Origin: Reyranella humidisoli
GTDB lineage: Bacteria; Pseudomonadota; Alphaproteobacteria; Reyranellales; Reyranellaceae
Direction of reading: 5' to 3'
Length of the DNA: 64,000 bases
Assembly (NCBI RefSeq): GCF_019039055.1
Contig: NZ_JAHOPB010000001.1
Location: 3,384,001-3,448,000 of the forward strand
The position numbers were made by a program, and so were the translations under genes. The notes beneath the pieces were generated by a model. The model did no database searches. It was given only the letters and a program-made list of their open reading frames with translations, and was not told the origin of the DNA. Shown in pieces: positions 1-9,177 of the stretch. Each line of letters opens with the position of its first letter. Positions within the stretch are counted from its first letter, which is position 1.

Positions 1-573
1 GCTGCCTTGCTCGGCGTGATCCTCGGGGCGAACGTGATGGCGCAGAACGCCGGGAGCGGCACCGTGCTCGATACACTCTTTGCAAAGCTGCAAGCCGCCA
101 CCGATCCGTCCGCGATCCAGTCCCTGGAAGCGGCGATCTGGGAACAGTGGGTGATGGTGCCCGACATGAGCCAGCGCGCGCTGATGATGCGCGGCATCGC
201 CGAGATGCAGCAGCAGGAACTCAAGACCGCGATCGAGACCTTCACGCGCCTGATCGGCGTTGCCCCCGATCTGTCCGAAGCGTGGAACAAGCGGGCGACG
301 GCATACTGGCTGATGGGCAACTTTCCCGCGTCGCTCGCGGACATCTGCGAGACGGTGAAGCGCGAGCCGCGCCACTTCGGAGCCTATTCCGGCCTAGGCA
401 TGATCCGCGCCGAAATGGGCGAGAATGCGCGCGCGGTCGCGGCTTTCGAACTTGCGCGAAAGTGGAATCCGCACATCGCCGGTATCGACGGCGAGATCGA
501 GCGGCTGAAGTCGCTGGGCGGAGATGGCAGCGCCGGTGCCGATCCCCTGGGCTGCGGCCGGCCCTCCACCTGA
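1..573 (+). CDS. Exported TPR-like protein, 5' partial
   Basis: The frame is open from the first base, so the true start lies upstream; 190 residues are visible. The N-terminus is hydrophobic and ends in NVMAQ, which looks like the tail of a signal peptide cut after AQ. The middle (about residues 60-150) has tetratricopeptide-like helices, for example AWNKRATAYWLMGNF followed by a second helix pair with GLGMIRAEMGENARA, so a protein-interaction role in the periplasm is likely. No catalytic motif is seen. The next gene starts about 100 bases downstream on the same strand. The TPR assignment is by eye; the partner is unknown. Confidence 0.7.
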   Translation, partial: AALLGVILGANVMAQNAGSGTVLDTLFAKLQAATDPSAIQSLEAAIWEQWVMVPDMSQRALMMRGIAEMQQQELKTAIETFTRLIGVAPDLSEAWNKRATAYWLMGNFPASLADICETVKREPRHFGAYSGLGMIRAEMGENARAVAAFELARKWNPHIAGIDGEIERLKSLGGDGSAGADPLGCGRPST

Positions 574-673
574 TTTCAATGCACCGGCCGCGTAAGGCCT
601 GGGCAACGGTGCTTCTTGCCCATGCGCAAGCCGGGAGGCAAAGTCGTTCCACGTTTCAAATCGGGAGTAATTC

Positions 674-1909
674 ATGGCCACGCTCTATGTCGGCGGCCGT
701 CTGTTCGACGGCGAGAAGGTGCAGGACGGGCAGGCGGTGCTGGAGGAAGGCGGCCGTATCAAGCGCGTGGCCCCGGCGGGCGAGTTCAAGGGCTTTGGCG
801 GCGAGCGGATCGACACGTCCGGCGCCACGCTGATTCCCGGTATCATCGACTGCCATGTCCATTCGCTGTCGGGCGCCGAAGGCAACCCCGGCGCCGTGCA
901 GGATCGCCTGAGCGCGGCCCAGCTCACGGTGCGCGGCATGGAATTCATGCGCCAGACGCTGGAAGGCGGCGTCACGGCGGTGCGTGACTGCGGCGGCAAG
1001 GACTATATCGAGTTCGCGATCCGCGACGCCTATAACGCGGGCCGCTTCCTCGGTCCGACCATGCGTTGCGCCGGCCGCATGATCTGCATGACCGGCGGCC
1101 ACGGCAATCGCACCGGCCGCGTCGCCGACGGCGTCGACGAGGTCGTGAAGGCCGTGCGCGAGCAGGTCCATGCCGGCTCCGACCTGGTGAAGATCATGGC
1201 CACGGGCGGCGTCATGACCGCGGGCGTCAATCCCGAGGACGCCCATTACAGCGCCGAGGAGATGAAGGCCGGCATCTCGGAGGCGCATCGCTTCCACAAA
1301 TGCTGCGCCAGCCACGCTCAGGGCGCGCTGGGCATCCTGAACGCCGTGCGTGGCGGCATCGACTCCATCGAGCATGGCATCTTCATGGACGAGGAGTGCT
1401 GCCGCGAGATGAAGGAGCGTGGAGTCTGGCTGGTGCCGACCTTGGCGGCCGTGAAGAACATCCTCAAGGGCTACGACGAGGGTGACCGCTCGATCCCCGA
1501 CTATGTGATCGAGAAGAGCCGCCGCGTGTTCGACCGGCACATCGCCGCGACCAAGATGTACTATTCGGCCGGCGGTCGCATCGCCATGGGCACGGACGCA
1601 GGCACCCCGCACAATCGACATGGCGAGAATGCGCGTGAGCTGGAATTCATGTGCGACATCGGCATTTCGAGCCGCGATTCGCTGTTCTTCGCGACCGCGA
1701 GTGCCGCCGACCTGATGCGCCTCGCCGATCACGGCCGCATCAAGGAAGGCAACGTCGCGGACCTGGTCGTGTGCGACGGCGACGCGCTGGCCGACATCAA
1801 GCGCGCCGCCCGCAAGGAGAACCACCGCCTGGTCGTGAAGCGCGGCATCGTCGCCCGCGACAATCGCGCGGCCTTCGCCTCGCAGTCTGCCCGCGTCGCG
1901 GCGGAGTAG
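674..1909 (+). CDS. Metal-dependent amidohydrolase (imidazolonepropionase-like)
   Basis: This 411-residue protein belongs to the amidohydrolase superfamily, whose members hydrolyse C-N bonds of cyclic amides, dipeptides or related compounds with a divalent metal in a TIM barrel. The expected metal ligands are visible: HVH at residues 61-63, K173 in VKIMATGG, H214 in ASHAQG, H234 in SIEHG and D308 in MGTDAGTP. This order matches the imidazolonepropionase / Xaa-Pro dipeptidase-like branch. There is no signal peptide, so it is probably cytoplasmic. The start ATG follows a GGGAG-type ribosome binding site. The substrate cannot be told from sequence, and the neighbours do not define a pathway. Confidence 0.88.
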   Translation: MATLYVGGRLFDGEKVQDGQAVLEEGGRIKRVAPAGEFKGFGGERIDTSGATLIPGIIDCHVHSLSGAEGNPGAVQDRLSAAQLTVRGMEFMRQTLEGGVTAVRDCGGKDYIEFAIRDAYNAGRFLGPTMRCAGRMICMTGGHGNRTGRVADGVDEVVKAVREQVHAGSDLVKIMATGGVMTAGVNPEDAHYSAEEMKAGISEAHRFHKCCASHAQGALGILNAVRGGIDSIEHGIFMDEECCREMKERGVWLVPTLAAVKNILKGYDEGDRSIPDYVIEKSRRVFDRHIAATKMYYSAGGRIAMGTDAGTPHNRHGENARELEFMCDIGISSRDSLFFATASAADLMRLADHGRIKEGNVADLVVCDGDALADIKRAARKENHRLVVKRGIVARDNRAAFASQSARVAAE

Positions 1910-1939
1910 GGATTAGGGCAGGGCGTTCCCGGAGGCATC

Positions 1940-4600
1940 GTGGAAGAAATCTTCCTCATCCTGGTCGGGATCGCTTGGGCGCTCGGCACGCCGCTGATCG
2001 CCATCATGGCGCTGGTCCGCACGTCGGGCCTGCGCGCGCAGAACGACAGGCTCGCGTCGGAACTGGCAGGCCTGCGACGCCAGATAGCGTCGATGGGGTC
2101 ACAAACTTCTGCCCCGCCTGCCGAGGCTGCGCCCGTTGTGACGCCGACCGTGGAGGCGACGCTGGCCGAAAGCGTCATGCCGCCACCACCGGCGCCCCCG
2201 TTCGTGATCGAGCCCGAAGTCCCACCGAAGGCCGAACCCGAAGCCATCGTTATTGGATCCGGTTTGCCGGCGTCTCCTGCTGCGCCACCGGCGCCGCCGT
2301 TTCTTCAGGGGCCGGAACCGGTCAATGCCGGCTGGGAACAGCGTCTCGGGGCGCGTGCCTTTCTGTGGGTGGGCGCGATCACGCTGGCGCTCGCCGCGAT
2401 CTTCCTCGTCCGCTACTCGATCGAAGAGGGCTACCTCTCGCCCGAGGTGCGCGTGATCCTCGCGGCCCTGTTCGGCTTCGCACTGATCGCGGGCGCGGAG
2501 CGGTTGCGGCCGCGCGACGATCGCGTGTCGCAGGCGCTGGCCGCTGCCGGTGTCGCCGCGCTTTACGGCTCCCTTCTGTCGGCAGTGGCGCTGTACGGGA
2601 TGATCTCCAAGGTCGCGGCGGGCGGCGGGGCCGCGGCGCTCACGGCGTTCGCCATCACGCTCTCCCTGCGCTACGGCATCTTCGTCGCGGCCCTTGCCTT
2701 TGTCGGAGGCTTCCTCAGTCCCGCAATCATCGGCAGCGAGCAACCGAACACGCCCGTGCTGTTCGGCTATCTGCTCGCCATTGCCGCCGGCACGCTGACG
2801 GTCATTCGAGCACGCGGCTGGTGGGTGCTGGGCTGGGGCGTGCTCGCGGGCTCGGCGCTGTGGACCGTGATCTGGATGCTGGCCGATCCCGACCTGCCGG
2901 AACTGCACTGGGTGGGGCTATTCCTGGTGGCGCTCGCCGGGCTCTTCGTCTGGGCGTCGTGGCGACGCATCCAGGAACACGAGAATCCCCCGAAGGACGT
3001 GCTGGCTCTCGTCTGGGCCTCGCTGGCGGTTACGGGCGGCCTGCTCGTACTGGCGATTGCGCAGGATGCCGGCCAGCAGACGGCGGGCTGGCTTGCCCTG
3101 GCGGCGCACGGCATCGGGATTCTGGCCTTCGCGCGCTGGACGCCGCGCTTCCAGTTCGTGGCCGGCCTCGCCCCGGCGCTGTCGCTGGCGGCGCTGGCGC
3201 TGTGGTGGTGGACGGCAGGGGGCGTGCCGGCGGACTGGAACGACGGGCGCTTCGGCTGGCTCGTGACGGGCTTCGGGGGTCTCTACGCGGCGGCGGCTTT
3301 CGCGCTCCTGTGGAACGCCCCGCGGCCGGGCTTCTGGGCGGCGCTGTCAGTGTCGGCGGCGCTCTCGCATTTCCTGTTCGCCTGGTACGTTCTGCGCGGC
3401 ACGCCGGGTGTGCCTTGGGGCCTGATCAGCGTCGGCCTCGCGGTGCCCTTCTTCGTGGGTGCCGAGCGTCTCACCCGCTGGCGCGAGACGATGCCGGGCG
3501 CCACCGAGGCGCTGGGTTTCCTCGCGGCCGGTGTCACCTTCTTCATCGGCGCCGCCATTCCGCTCGAACTCAATCGCGAATGGATCACCGTCGCCTATGC
3601 GGTCGAGCTGGCCGCCGTCGCGGCCATCGCAGCACAGCTCGGACTGGTGGCCTTGCGCCGGCTGTGCTGGCCGCTGCTCGCCATCGTGGTGGTGCGCTTC
3701 GTCGTCAATCCGGAGATCCTGAAGTATCCGATCGGGCTCACGCCCATCTTCAACTGGATGCTGTGGGGCTACGGCATCTCGATCGCCGCCCTGGTCGTGG
3801 CGCTGCGCTTCCTGCGACCGACCGGAGACGTGCGCCTCGTCCGTTCGGTGGAGGCCGCCGCCGCTTTGCTGGTCTTCGTGCTGCTGACGCTCGAGGTGCG
3901 CAGCCTCTTCCAGCCGACGAGCATGATGACGCTGGGCGCGAGCTTCATGGAGCGTGCCTTCTACGTGCTGGTGTGGGGCGCCTTTGCCCTGGCGGCGCTG
4001 TGGAAGACGCGGCTCGACGGCGACGTCGTGGCGCTGTGGGCGTGGCGCCTGAGCAGCGCGCCGGCCGCCGCCGTCGTGCTCTTCCTGCAGGTGCTGGTGG
4101 CCAGTCCCGTGGTCCAGCCGGCGGATGTCGGCCGGCTGCCGATCCTCAACGGACTCCTGCTCGCCTATGCGGCGCCGGCGGCCCTGGCGGCACTGGCGCG
4201 GCGCTGGGTGGCGGACGTGGAGCCGGACCGGCGGCTCGTCATGGTCGTGGGTGGCGTCGCCTCGATCCTGGCCTTCGCCTATGTCTCGTTCGAGGTGCGC
4301 CACTTCTTCGATCCGGGCTTCGAGCGGCTTGGCTTCGAGGCGCAGGGACTCGAACTCTATGCCTACTCGATCGTCTGGCTGCTGTTCGGCGTGGCGCTGC
4401 TGGCGCTGGGCTTCCTGCGGCAGGCGGCGGCGCTGCGTCATGCCGGCATGGCTCTGGTCTGCATTGTCGTCGCCAAGGTGTTCCTGATCGACATGGCTGG
4501 GCTGCAGGGCCTGTTGCGCGTCTTCTCGTTCCTGGGCCTCGGCGCGGCGCTGATCGGCCTTGGCTATGCCTATCGCCGCCTGGGTTTCGACAGCAAATGA
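1940..4600 (+). CDS. DUF2339 polytopic membrane protein
   Basis: An 886-residue integral membrane protein with a GTG start preceded by GGAGGC. An N-terminal hydrophobic helix is followed by a short coiled segment (NDRLASELAGLRRQI), a proline- and alanine-rich linker up to about residue 130, and then some twenty or more hydrophobic helices to the C-terminus, which ends in a GLGYAYRRLGF-type motif. This organisation is that of the DUF2339 family, whose function is unknown. The last codons overlap the next gene by ATGA, so the two are translationally coupled. The repeated helices suggest a channel-like or scaffold fold, but no substrate can be proposed. Confidence 0.85.
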   Translation: MEEIFLILVGIAWALGTPLIAIMALVRTSGLRAQNDRLASELAGLRRQIASMGSQTSAPPAEAAPVVTPTVEATLAESVMPPPPAPPFVIEPEVPPKAEPEAIVIGSGLPASPAAPPAPPFLQGPEPVNAGWEQRLGARAFLWVGAITLALAAIFLVRYSIEEGYLSPEVRVILAALFGFALIAGAERLRPRDDRVSQALAAAGVAALYGSLLSAVALYGMISKVAAGGGAAALTAFAITLSLRYGIFVAALAFVGGFLSPAIIGSEQPNTPVLFGYLLAIAAGTLTVIRARGWWVLGWGVLAGSALWTVIWMLADPDLPELHWVGLFLVALAGLFVWASWRRIQEHENPPKDVLALVWASLAVTGGLLVLAIAQDAGQQTAGWLALAAHGIGILAFARWTPRFQFVAGLAPALSLAALALWWWTAGGVPADWNDGRFGWLVTGFGGLYAAAAFALLWNAPRPGFWAALSVSAALSHFLFAWYVLRGTPGVPWGLISVGLAVPFFVGAERLTRWRETMPGATEALGFLAAGVTFFIGAAIPLELNREWITVAYAVELAAVAAIAAQLGLVALRRLCWPLLAIVVVRFVVNPEILKYPIGLTPIFNWMLWGYGISIAALVVALRFLRPTGDVRLVRSVEAAAALLVFVLLTLEVRSLFQPTSMMTLGASFMERAFYVLVWGAFALAALWKTRLDGDVVALWAWRLSSAPAAAVVLFLQVLVASPVVQPADVGRLPILNGLLLAYAAPAALAALARRWVADVEPDRRLVMVVGGVASILAFAYVSFEVRHFFDPGFERLGFEAQGLELYAYSIVWLLFGVALLALGFLRQAAALRHAGMALVCIVVAKVFLIDMAGLQGLLRVFSFLGLGAALIGLGYAYRRLGFDSK

Positions 4601-5886
4601 CTGAGCCACTGTTTCCCGAACTCGCGATGTCGCTGGATGCGTTGCGGAAACTGCAGCTCGACCGGCTGCGCGCCACGCTGTGCCACGCCTACGACAACCA
4701 GGTGCCGTACCGCGCCAAGTGCGACGCGGCGGGTGTCCATCCGGACCAGCTCAGGAGCCTCGACGATCTCTCGCGCTTTCCCTTCACGGAGAAGCGCGAC
4801 CTGCGCGACGCCTATCCGTACGGGATGCTGGCGATCCCTCGCGAACGCTGCGTGCGGGTCCATGCCTCGAGCGGCACGACGGGACGTCCGACGGTGGTCG
4901 GCTACTCGGCGAAGGACATCGCCACCTGGGGCGAACTGATGGCGCGCTCTCTCTATGCTGGCGGCGCACGGCCGGGCGACATCATCCACAATGCCTATGG
5001 CTACGGCCTCTTCACCGGCGGGCTCGGCGCTCACTACGGCGCGGAGCGGCTCGGCTGCACGGTCGTGCCGATGTCGGGCGGCTTCGGCGAACGACAGGTC
5101 CAGCTCATCCGCGAGTTCGGCGCGCGCGTCGTGCTGATGACACCGTCCTACATGCTGGCGATCGCCGACGAATTCGAGCGCCAGGGGATCGACCCGCGCG
5201 ACACGGCGATGCGCATCGGCATCTTCGGGGCCGAACCCTGGACCGAGGGGATGCGGGCGGAGATCGAACGCCGGCTGGGAATCGACGCCGTCGACATCTA
5301 CGGCCTCAGCGAAGTGATGGGACCGGGCGTCGCCTGCGAGTTCGTCGAGACCAAGGACGGCCCCACGATATGGGAGGATCATTTCTATCCCGAGATCGTC
5401 GATCCCGCGACCGGCCGGCCGGTGGCCGATGGCGAGCCGGGCGAGCTGGTATTCACGACGCTGTCGAAGGAGGCGATGCCGGTGGTCCGCTACCGCACGC
5501 GCGACCTGACGCGGCTGATGCCGGGCTCGGCCACGGCGATGCGGCGCATGGCCAAGATCACAGGCCGCAGCGACGACATGCTGATCGTGCGCGGCGTCAA
5601 CCTGTTCCCGAGCCAGGTGGAGGAGCAGATCCTGCGCGACCCGGCGCTGAGCGGCCACTATGTCATCGAACTCTCGCGCAGCGGCGCGCTCGACGACCTG
5701 CTGGTGCGCGTCGAGGCCCGTGAGGCTCAGGCGGAAGGTGAGAAGGCGCGATCCGTCGCCGGCCTGGTGCAACGCCTCAAGGGCATGTGCGGATTGACGG
5801 CCGAGGTGGAGATCGAGGCGCCGGGCGGGATCGAGCGGTCCCTGGGCAAGGCGCGCCGGGTTATCGACCGGCGCCCCAGGACGTAG
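4597..5886 (+). CDS. Phenylacetate-CoA ligase family AMP-forming enzyme
   Basis: This 429-residue enzyme is an ANL-superfamily adenylating ligase that activates an aryl or other carboxylic acid to its CoA thioester through an acyl-AMP. Visible motifs are the P-loop ASSGTTGRPTVVGYS (about residues 89-103), YGLSEVMGPGVACE, VRYRTRDL, and the C-terminal hinge TGRSDDMLIVRGVN. Length and motif order match PaaK-type ligases. The ATG overlaps the stop of the DUF2339 gene (ATGA). None of the other phenylacetate genes (paaABCDE, paaZ) is nearby, so the substrate may be a different aromatic or branched acid and the paaK symbol is withheld. Confidence 0.88.
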   Translation: MTEPLFPELAMSLDALRKLQLDRLRATLCHAYDNQVPYRAKCDAAGVHPDQLRSLDDLSRFPFTEKRDLRDAYPYGMLAIPRERCVRVHASSGTTGRPTVVGYSAKDIATWGELMARSLYAGGARPGDIIHNAYGYGLFTGGLGAHYGAERLGCTVVPMSGGFGERQVQLIREFGARVVLMTPSYMLAIADEFERQGIDPRDTAMRIGIFGAEPWTEGMRAEIERRLGIDAVDIYGLSEVMGPGVACEFVETKDGPTIWEDHFYPEIVDPATGRPVADGEPGELVFTTLSKEAMPVVRYRTRDLTRLMPGSATAMRRMAKITGRSDDMLIVRGVNLFPSQVEEQILRDPALSGHYVIELSRSGALDDLLVRVEAREAQAEGEKARSVAGLVQRLKGMCGLTAEVEIEAPGGIERSLGKARRVIDRRPRT

Positions 5887-5895
5887 TCGCGGAGC

Positions 5896-6147
5896 CTACA
5901 GGCCGGTGGCCAGGCGAATGCGCGCCTTGATCAGGTCCGTGTCGCCCGGAAGCTGACTGACTTCGGCCGTGATGAGGGACGGCGTCGACGTGGGCGCGGC
6001 TTTCGCCCGGCCGGTCGCTGCATCGACGACGACAGCGAGGGTGAGCAGCACGGCGACGACGACCAGCAGATCGACCCAGGAAAAACGCATCCGGCGATAC
6101 TCTTGGGGAATGGCGATGGCCCGGGGCTTGTTCTGGCCGGTTTTCAT
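5896..6147 (-). CDS. Small single-pass membrane protein
   Basis: An 83-residue protein with one strong transmembrane helix (WVDLLVVVAVLLTLAVVVDA) preceded by basic residues (RRMRF), suggesting the N-terminus is cytoplasmic and the C-terminus outside. The start is placed at the ATG preceded by an AAGAGG site; an upstream ATG at 6180 lacks a comparable site. The stop lies 10 bases from the stop of the convergent ligase gene. The helix and its flanks (R-R-x-R-x-S-W-V/I-D-x-L-V) resemble the even smaller protein encoded at 6248-6352, so the two look paralogous. Function unknown. Confidence 0.6.
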   Translation of the reverse strand: MKTGQNKPRAIAIPQEYRRMRFSWVDLLVVVAVLLTLAVVVDAATGRAKAAPTSTPSLITAEVSQLPGDTDLIKARIRLATGL

Positions 6148-6247
6148 GTTGGCCTCTTGGAGTTTCGTCTGGGCTGGCATTGCTGCTTATGATTCCTGTT
6201 TCGGTCGGAGCCGGGACCAGACTGCGGCGATACCAAGATCGATTGTG

Positions 6248-6352
6248 TCAGCCGTGTCCGATCGTGGCGCCGGCGACCGCCGCAAAGGTCAGGATGGACG
6301 CGGCGATGACCAGAAAGTCGATCCAGCCGAGCGAGAGGCGACGGCGCTTCAC
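6248..6352 (-). CDS. 34-residue membrane peptide, GTG start
   Basis: A very short frame starts with GTG that overlaps the stop codon of the upstream gene as GTGA, a typical translational-coupling arrangement. The product begins with KRRRLSLGWIDFLVIA and is essentially a single transmembrane helix with a basic cytoplasmic end. Its helix is recognisably like that of the protein at 5896-6147 (WIDFLVIAASILTFAA against WVDLLVVVAVLLTLAV). I infer it is a real small gene from the overlap, the composition and the paralogy; there is no homologue I can name. Confidence 0.5.
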   Translation of the reverse strand: MKRRRLSLGWIDFLVIAASILTFAAVAGATIGHG

Positions 6353-6738
6353 GAGCGGTCTCCGGACTTGGCGCCCGTGCTGCTCCCCGGGTTTCCGCCA
6401 CGCTGAGGCGGCGAGGGACGGTACTTCTCCAGTACTGGCATGAGCTTGTCGGGCGACACGTTCATGGCCGCGGCGAGTGCCTGGAGGTGGCTCTTCATCT
6501 GCGCCTCGGTCGGCGGCTGCTGCTCGGCATGCGGCGGCGGGCCGACCTTGCGCAAGGCCTCGCGGACGCGATCGGCCGGAATGCCGAGGTCGGCCGCGAT
6601 CTTCTCGACCGGGGGCCCGCCCCGGGGTGGCGCGCTTTGACCGGAAGCGCCGGTCTGCGCGAGCACACCGCCCGCGAAGATGACGACGCAGGTGAGTGCG
6701 AGGAGGGCGTCGACGGTGGCGAAATTACGGCGGGCCAT
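6349..6738 (-). CDS. Small exported protein, proline-rich
   Basis: A 129-residue protein with a clear N-terminal signal peptide (hydrophobic stretch ALLALTCVVIFAGGVLAQ, likely cleaved after LAQ). The mature part has a proline-rich start, a helix with GIPADRVREALRKVGPPP, a second similar unit (NVSPDKLMPVLEKYRPSPP) and a glycine/serine-rich tail. The two units both read as x-D-R/K-[VL]-x-x-[AV]-L-x-K, suggesting a short internal repeat of a helical motif. GAGAGG precedes the ATG. It is followed by the 34-residue membrane peptide with overlapping codons. Function unknown; periplasmic location is inferred. Confidence 0.65.
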   Translation of the reverse strand: MARRNFATVDALLALTCVVIFAGGVLAQTGASGQSAPPRGGPPVEKIAADLGIPADRVREALRKVGPPPHAEQQPPTEAQMKSHLQALAAAMNVSPDKLMPVLEKYRPSPPQRGGNPGSSTGAKSGDRS

Positions 6739-6837
6739 GGAACCTCTCGTTGTGTCTTCACGAGAGCTTACGGGGACACGCCGAGGATCATCCCTCGCCC
6801 GAAATCGTGCGCGGGTCGTGCGTTGCGGCCGAGGTTG

Positions 6838-8250
6838 TCAGACGTAGGCGATGCGCAGGATGTTGGTGGCGCCGGGCGTGCCGAACGGGACGCCCGCGGT
6901 GACGACGAGGCGTTCGCCCTCCTTGGCGATACCCTGCTGGCGGGCGATGCGCACCGCGCGCTGGACCATGTCGGCGAAATTGTGAGCGTCTTCCGTCTGC
7001 ACCGGCAGGACACCCCAGGTGAGAGTCATGCGCCGCGCCGTGTCGAGATTGGGCGTCAGGCACAGGATGCGCACGTCGGGCCGCTCGCGGGCGGCGCGCA
7101 GCGTCGTCGAGCCGGTGTTGGTGTAGGTGACGATTGCAGCGGCGGACAGCGTATGGGCGCACTGGCGTGCGGCGGCGCTGATCGCATCGGCTGTCGTCGC
7201 CTCGGGCTCGCGGCGGCTGGCATCCATCAGGCGGCGGTAGAGCGGGTCGCCTTCGACGCTCTTCAGGATGCGGTCCATGATCGTGACCGCCTCGATCGGA
7301 TAGTCGCCCGACGCGGACTCGGCGGAAAGCATCACGGCATCAGTGCCGTCATAGACCGCGGTGGCCACGTCGGACACTTCGGCGCGCGTCGGCGTCGGTG
7401 AATGGATCATCGACTCCAGCATCTGCGTCGCGACGATGGTCGGACGGCCGGCGGCGCGGCAGGCGGCGAGGATGCGCTTCTGCAGCGGCGGCACGGCCTC
7501 GGGCGGCATCTCCACGCCGAGATCGCCGCGTGCGACCATGATGCCGTCGCTCTGCTCGATGATCTCGTCGAGATGCTCGATGGCCTGCGGCTTCTCGAGC
7601 TTGGCCATAACGGCGGCACGGCCGGCGACCAGCTTCTTGAGTTCGGCGATGTCGTTGGCGTGCTGGACGAAGGAGAGCGCCACCCAGTCGACGCCCAGCG
7701 ACAGGCCGAACACCAGGTCCTTGTGATCCTTCGGCGTCATCGGAGACATCGGCAGGACCAGGTTGGGCAGGTTGACACCCTTGCGGTCGCTGATCGTGCC
7801 GGCGACCTCGACCACGGTGTCGATCGTCTCGGCGTCATGTCTGACGATGCGCAGCCGAACCTTGCCGTCGTCGACCAGCAACAGGCCGTCGGGCTTCGCG
7901 GCCTTGAAGATCTCCGGGTGCAGCAGCGGCACGCGCTTGGCGGTGCCGGGCGTCGGGTCCATGTCGAAGCGCAGCTTCTGGTCCTTTTTCAGGTCCATCG
8001 GGCCCTTGGCGAAGGTGCCGAGGCGCAGCTTGGGGCCCTGCAGGTCCATCAGGATCGCGATCGGGTGCTTGTATTCCTTTTCGAGCGCGCGGAGCTGATT
8101 GACCCGCTTGCGATGGTCTTCGTGCTGGCCGTGGCTGAAGTTTAGCCGGAAGACGTCGGCGCCTGCCTCGAACAGGGTTCGCAGGCGCTCGGTGTTGGAG
8201 GAAGAGGGGCCAAGTGTGGCGACGATCTTGGTAAATCGATTGCGGCGCAT
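6838..8250 (-). CDS. pyk: Pyruvate kinase
   Basis: This 470-residue enzyme converts phosphoenolpyruvate and ADP to pyruvate and ATP in glycolysis. It shows the N-terminal KIVATLGPSS and RLNFSHG motifs, the potassium/substrate strand around MDLQGPKLRLG, the active-site lysine region VMAKLEKPQA, the metal-binding GIMVARGDLGVEMP, and the ATQMLESMI helix. Length matches the family. It lies nine bases downstream of ltnD at the end of a co-oriented series that includes glycerate kinase, whose product 2-phosphoglycerate feeds enolase and then this enzyme. In several alphaproteobacteria a pyk copy sits in glyoxylate/glycerate operons, so this may be the pathway-linked copy. Confidence 0.95.
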   Translation of the reverse strand: MRRNRFTKIVATLGPSSSNTERLRTLFEAGADVFRLNFSHGQHEDHRKRVNQLRALEKEYKHPIAILMDLQGPKLRLGTFAKGPMDLKKDQKLRFDMDPTPGTAKRVPLLHPEIFKAAKPDGLLLVDDGKVRLRIVRHDAETIDTVVEVAGTISDRKGVNLPNLVLPMSPMTPKDHKDLVFGLSLGVDWVALSFVQHANDIAELKKLVAGRAAVMAKLEKPQAIEHLDEIIEQSDGIMVARGDLGVEMPPEAVPPLQKRILAACRAAGRPTIVATQMLESMIHSPTPTRAEVSDVATAVYDGTDAVMLSAESASGDYPIEAVTIMDRILKSVEGDPLYRRLMDASRREPEATTADAISAAARQCAHTLSAAAIVTYTNTGSTTLRAARERPDVRILCLTPNLDTARRMTLTWGVLPVQTEDAHNFADMVQRAVRIARQQGIAKEGERLVVTAGVPFGTPGATNILRIAYV

Positions 8251-8259
8251 GTCCCCAGT

Positions 8260-9174
8260 CTACTTCAAAGGGGACGACACTTTGAAGTCACCTGCCGCTT
8301 CGTAAACCTTGACGACGGCGGCGTCATCCAGCTTGCCGTGACCGGCGCCGGCCGCGGCGATGAAGAGCTGGTGGGCGGCGGCGGCCAGCGGCAACGGCAG
8401 GCGCAGCTCGTGGCCGGTGTCGAGCACCAGGCCGAGATCCTTCACGAAGATCTCGACCGCGGAGAGCGGCGAATAGTCGTCGTCGAGCATGTGCGGCACC
8501 CGGTTGCCGAACATCCAGGAGTTGCCGGCGCTGGCCGAAATGACTTCATAGACCGCGCGCGTATCGGCGCCCGCCTTCGCGGCGAGCGCCATCGCCTCGG
8601 CGGCCGTGGCGATGTGAACGCCGGCCAGGAGCTGGTTCACCGTCTTCACCAGAGAGCCGATGCCGGCCTTGTCACCCAGCCGGAACACCTTTGCCGAGGT
8701 GGCCGACAGGATTGACTCCGCGGCGGCATAGGCGCCCGCGCTGCCCGAGGACATGAACGTGAGTTCACCTGATTCCGAGCGCGCCCGTCCGCCGGACATC
8801 GGCGCGTCGAGCAGCTCGTGCCCGGTCGCCGCCAGACGTTCGTCGAGCTTGCGGACGAAGGCGGCGGGGCAGGTGGCGCACTGCATGACCAGCCCGCCCT
8901 TGCGCAGGGAGGCAACGGCGCCACCCTCGCCATAGAGGACGGTCTCGACCTGCTGGGCGTTGACGACCGCGACGACCACGACGTCCGCCGTCTTCGCAGC
9001 CTCTGCCGCAGACGCCGCCGCGGTGCCGCCCGCCGCCACGAAGGCCTCGCGCGCGGCGGCGCTGGGATCGACGCCGATCACCTTGTGGCCGTGCTTCAGC
9101 AGGTTCTTCGCCATGCCGAGGCCCATCGAGCCCAGGCCCACGAACGCGACGACGGGTGTGTTCTTGTCGGTCAT
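8260..9174 (-). CDS. ltnD: L-threonate dehydrogenase-like 3-hydroxyacid dehydrogenase
   Basis: A 304-residue NAD-dependent beta-hydroxyacid dehydrogenase: Rossmann motif VGLGSMGLGMAKNL at the N-terminus, substrate loop DAPMSGGRARSESGELTFM, catalytic lysine in GSLVKTVNQLLAG, and the C-terminal all-helical domain with SAGNSWMFGNRVPHML. That last motif and the neighbours (OtnI, OtnC, OtnK) point to L-threonate oxidation to 2-oxo-tetronate rather than to tartronate semialdehyde reduction, though the GarR/GlxR activity remains possible because glycerate kinase is in the same operon. It starts three bases after the otnI stop and is followed closely by pyk. Confidence 0.82.
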   Translation of the reverse strand: MTDKNTPVVAFVGLGSMGLGMAKNLLKHGHKVIGVDPSAAAREAFVAAGGTAAASAAEAAKTADVVVVAVVNAQQVETVLYGEGGAVASLRKGGLVMQCATCPAAFVRKLDERLAATGHELLDAPMSGGRARSESGELTFMSSGSAGAYAAAESILSATSAKVFRLGDKAGIGSLVKTVNQLLAGVHIATAAEAMALAAKAGADTRAVYEVISASAGNSWMFGNRVPHMLDDDYSPLSAVEIFVKDLGLVLDTGHELRLPLPLAAAAHQLFIAAAGAGHGKLDDAAVVKVYEAAGDFKVSSPLK

Positions 9175-9177
9175 GGA

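Noticed and set aside
1651..5886. Very long open frame of 1411 codons on the + strand
   Set aside because: Only its last 429 codons (from 4597) look like a protein; the first part is arginine-rich shadow sequence opposite the amidohydrolase and DUF2339 genes. The ATGA overlap with the DUF2339 stop marks the real start.
4597..5886. Naming this gene paaK
   Set aside because: The family is right but no phenylacetate pathway genes are nearby, so the substrate is open.
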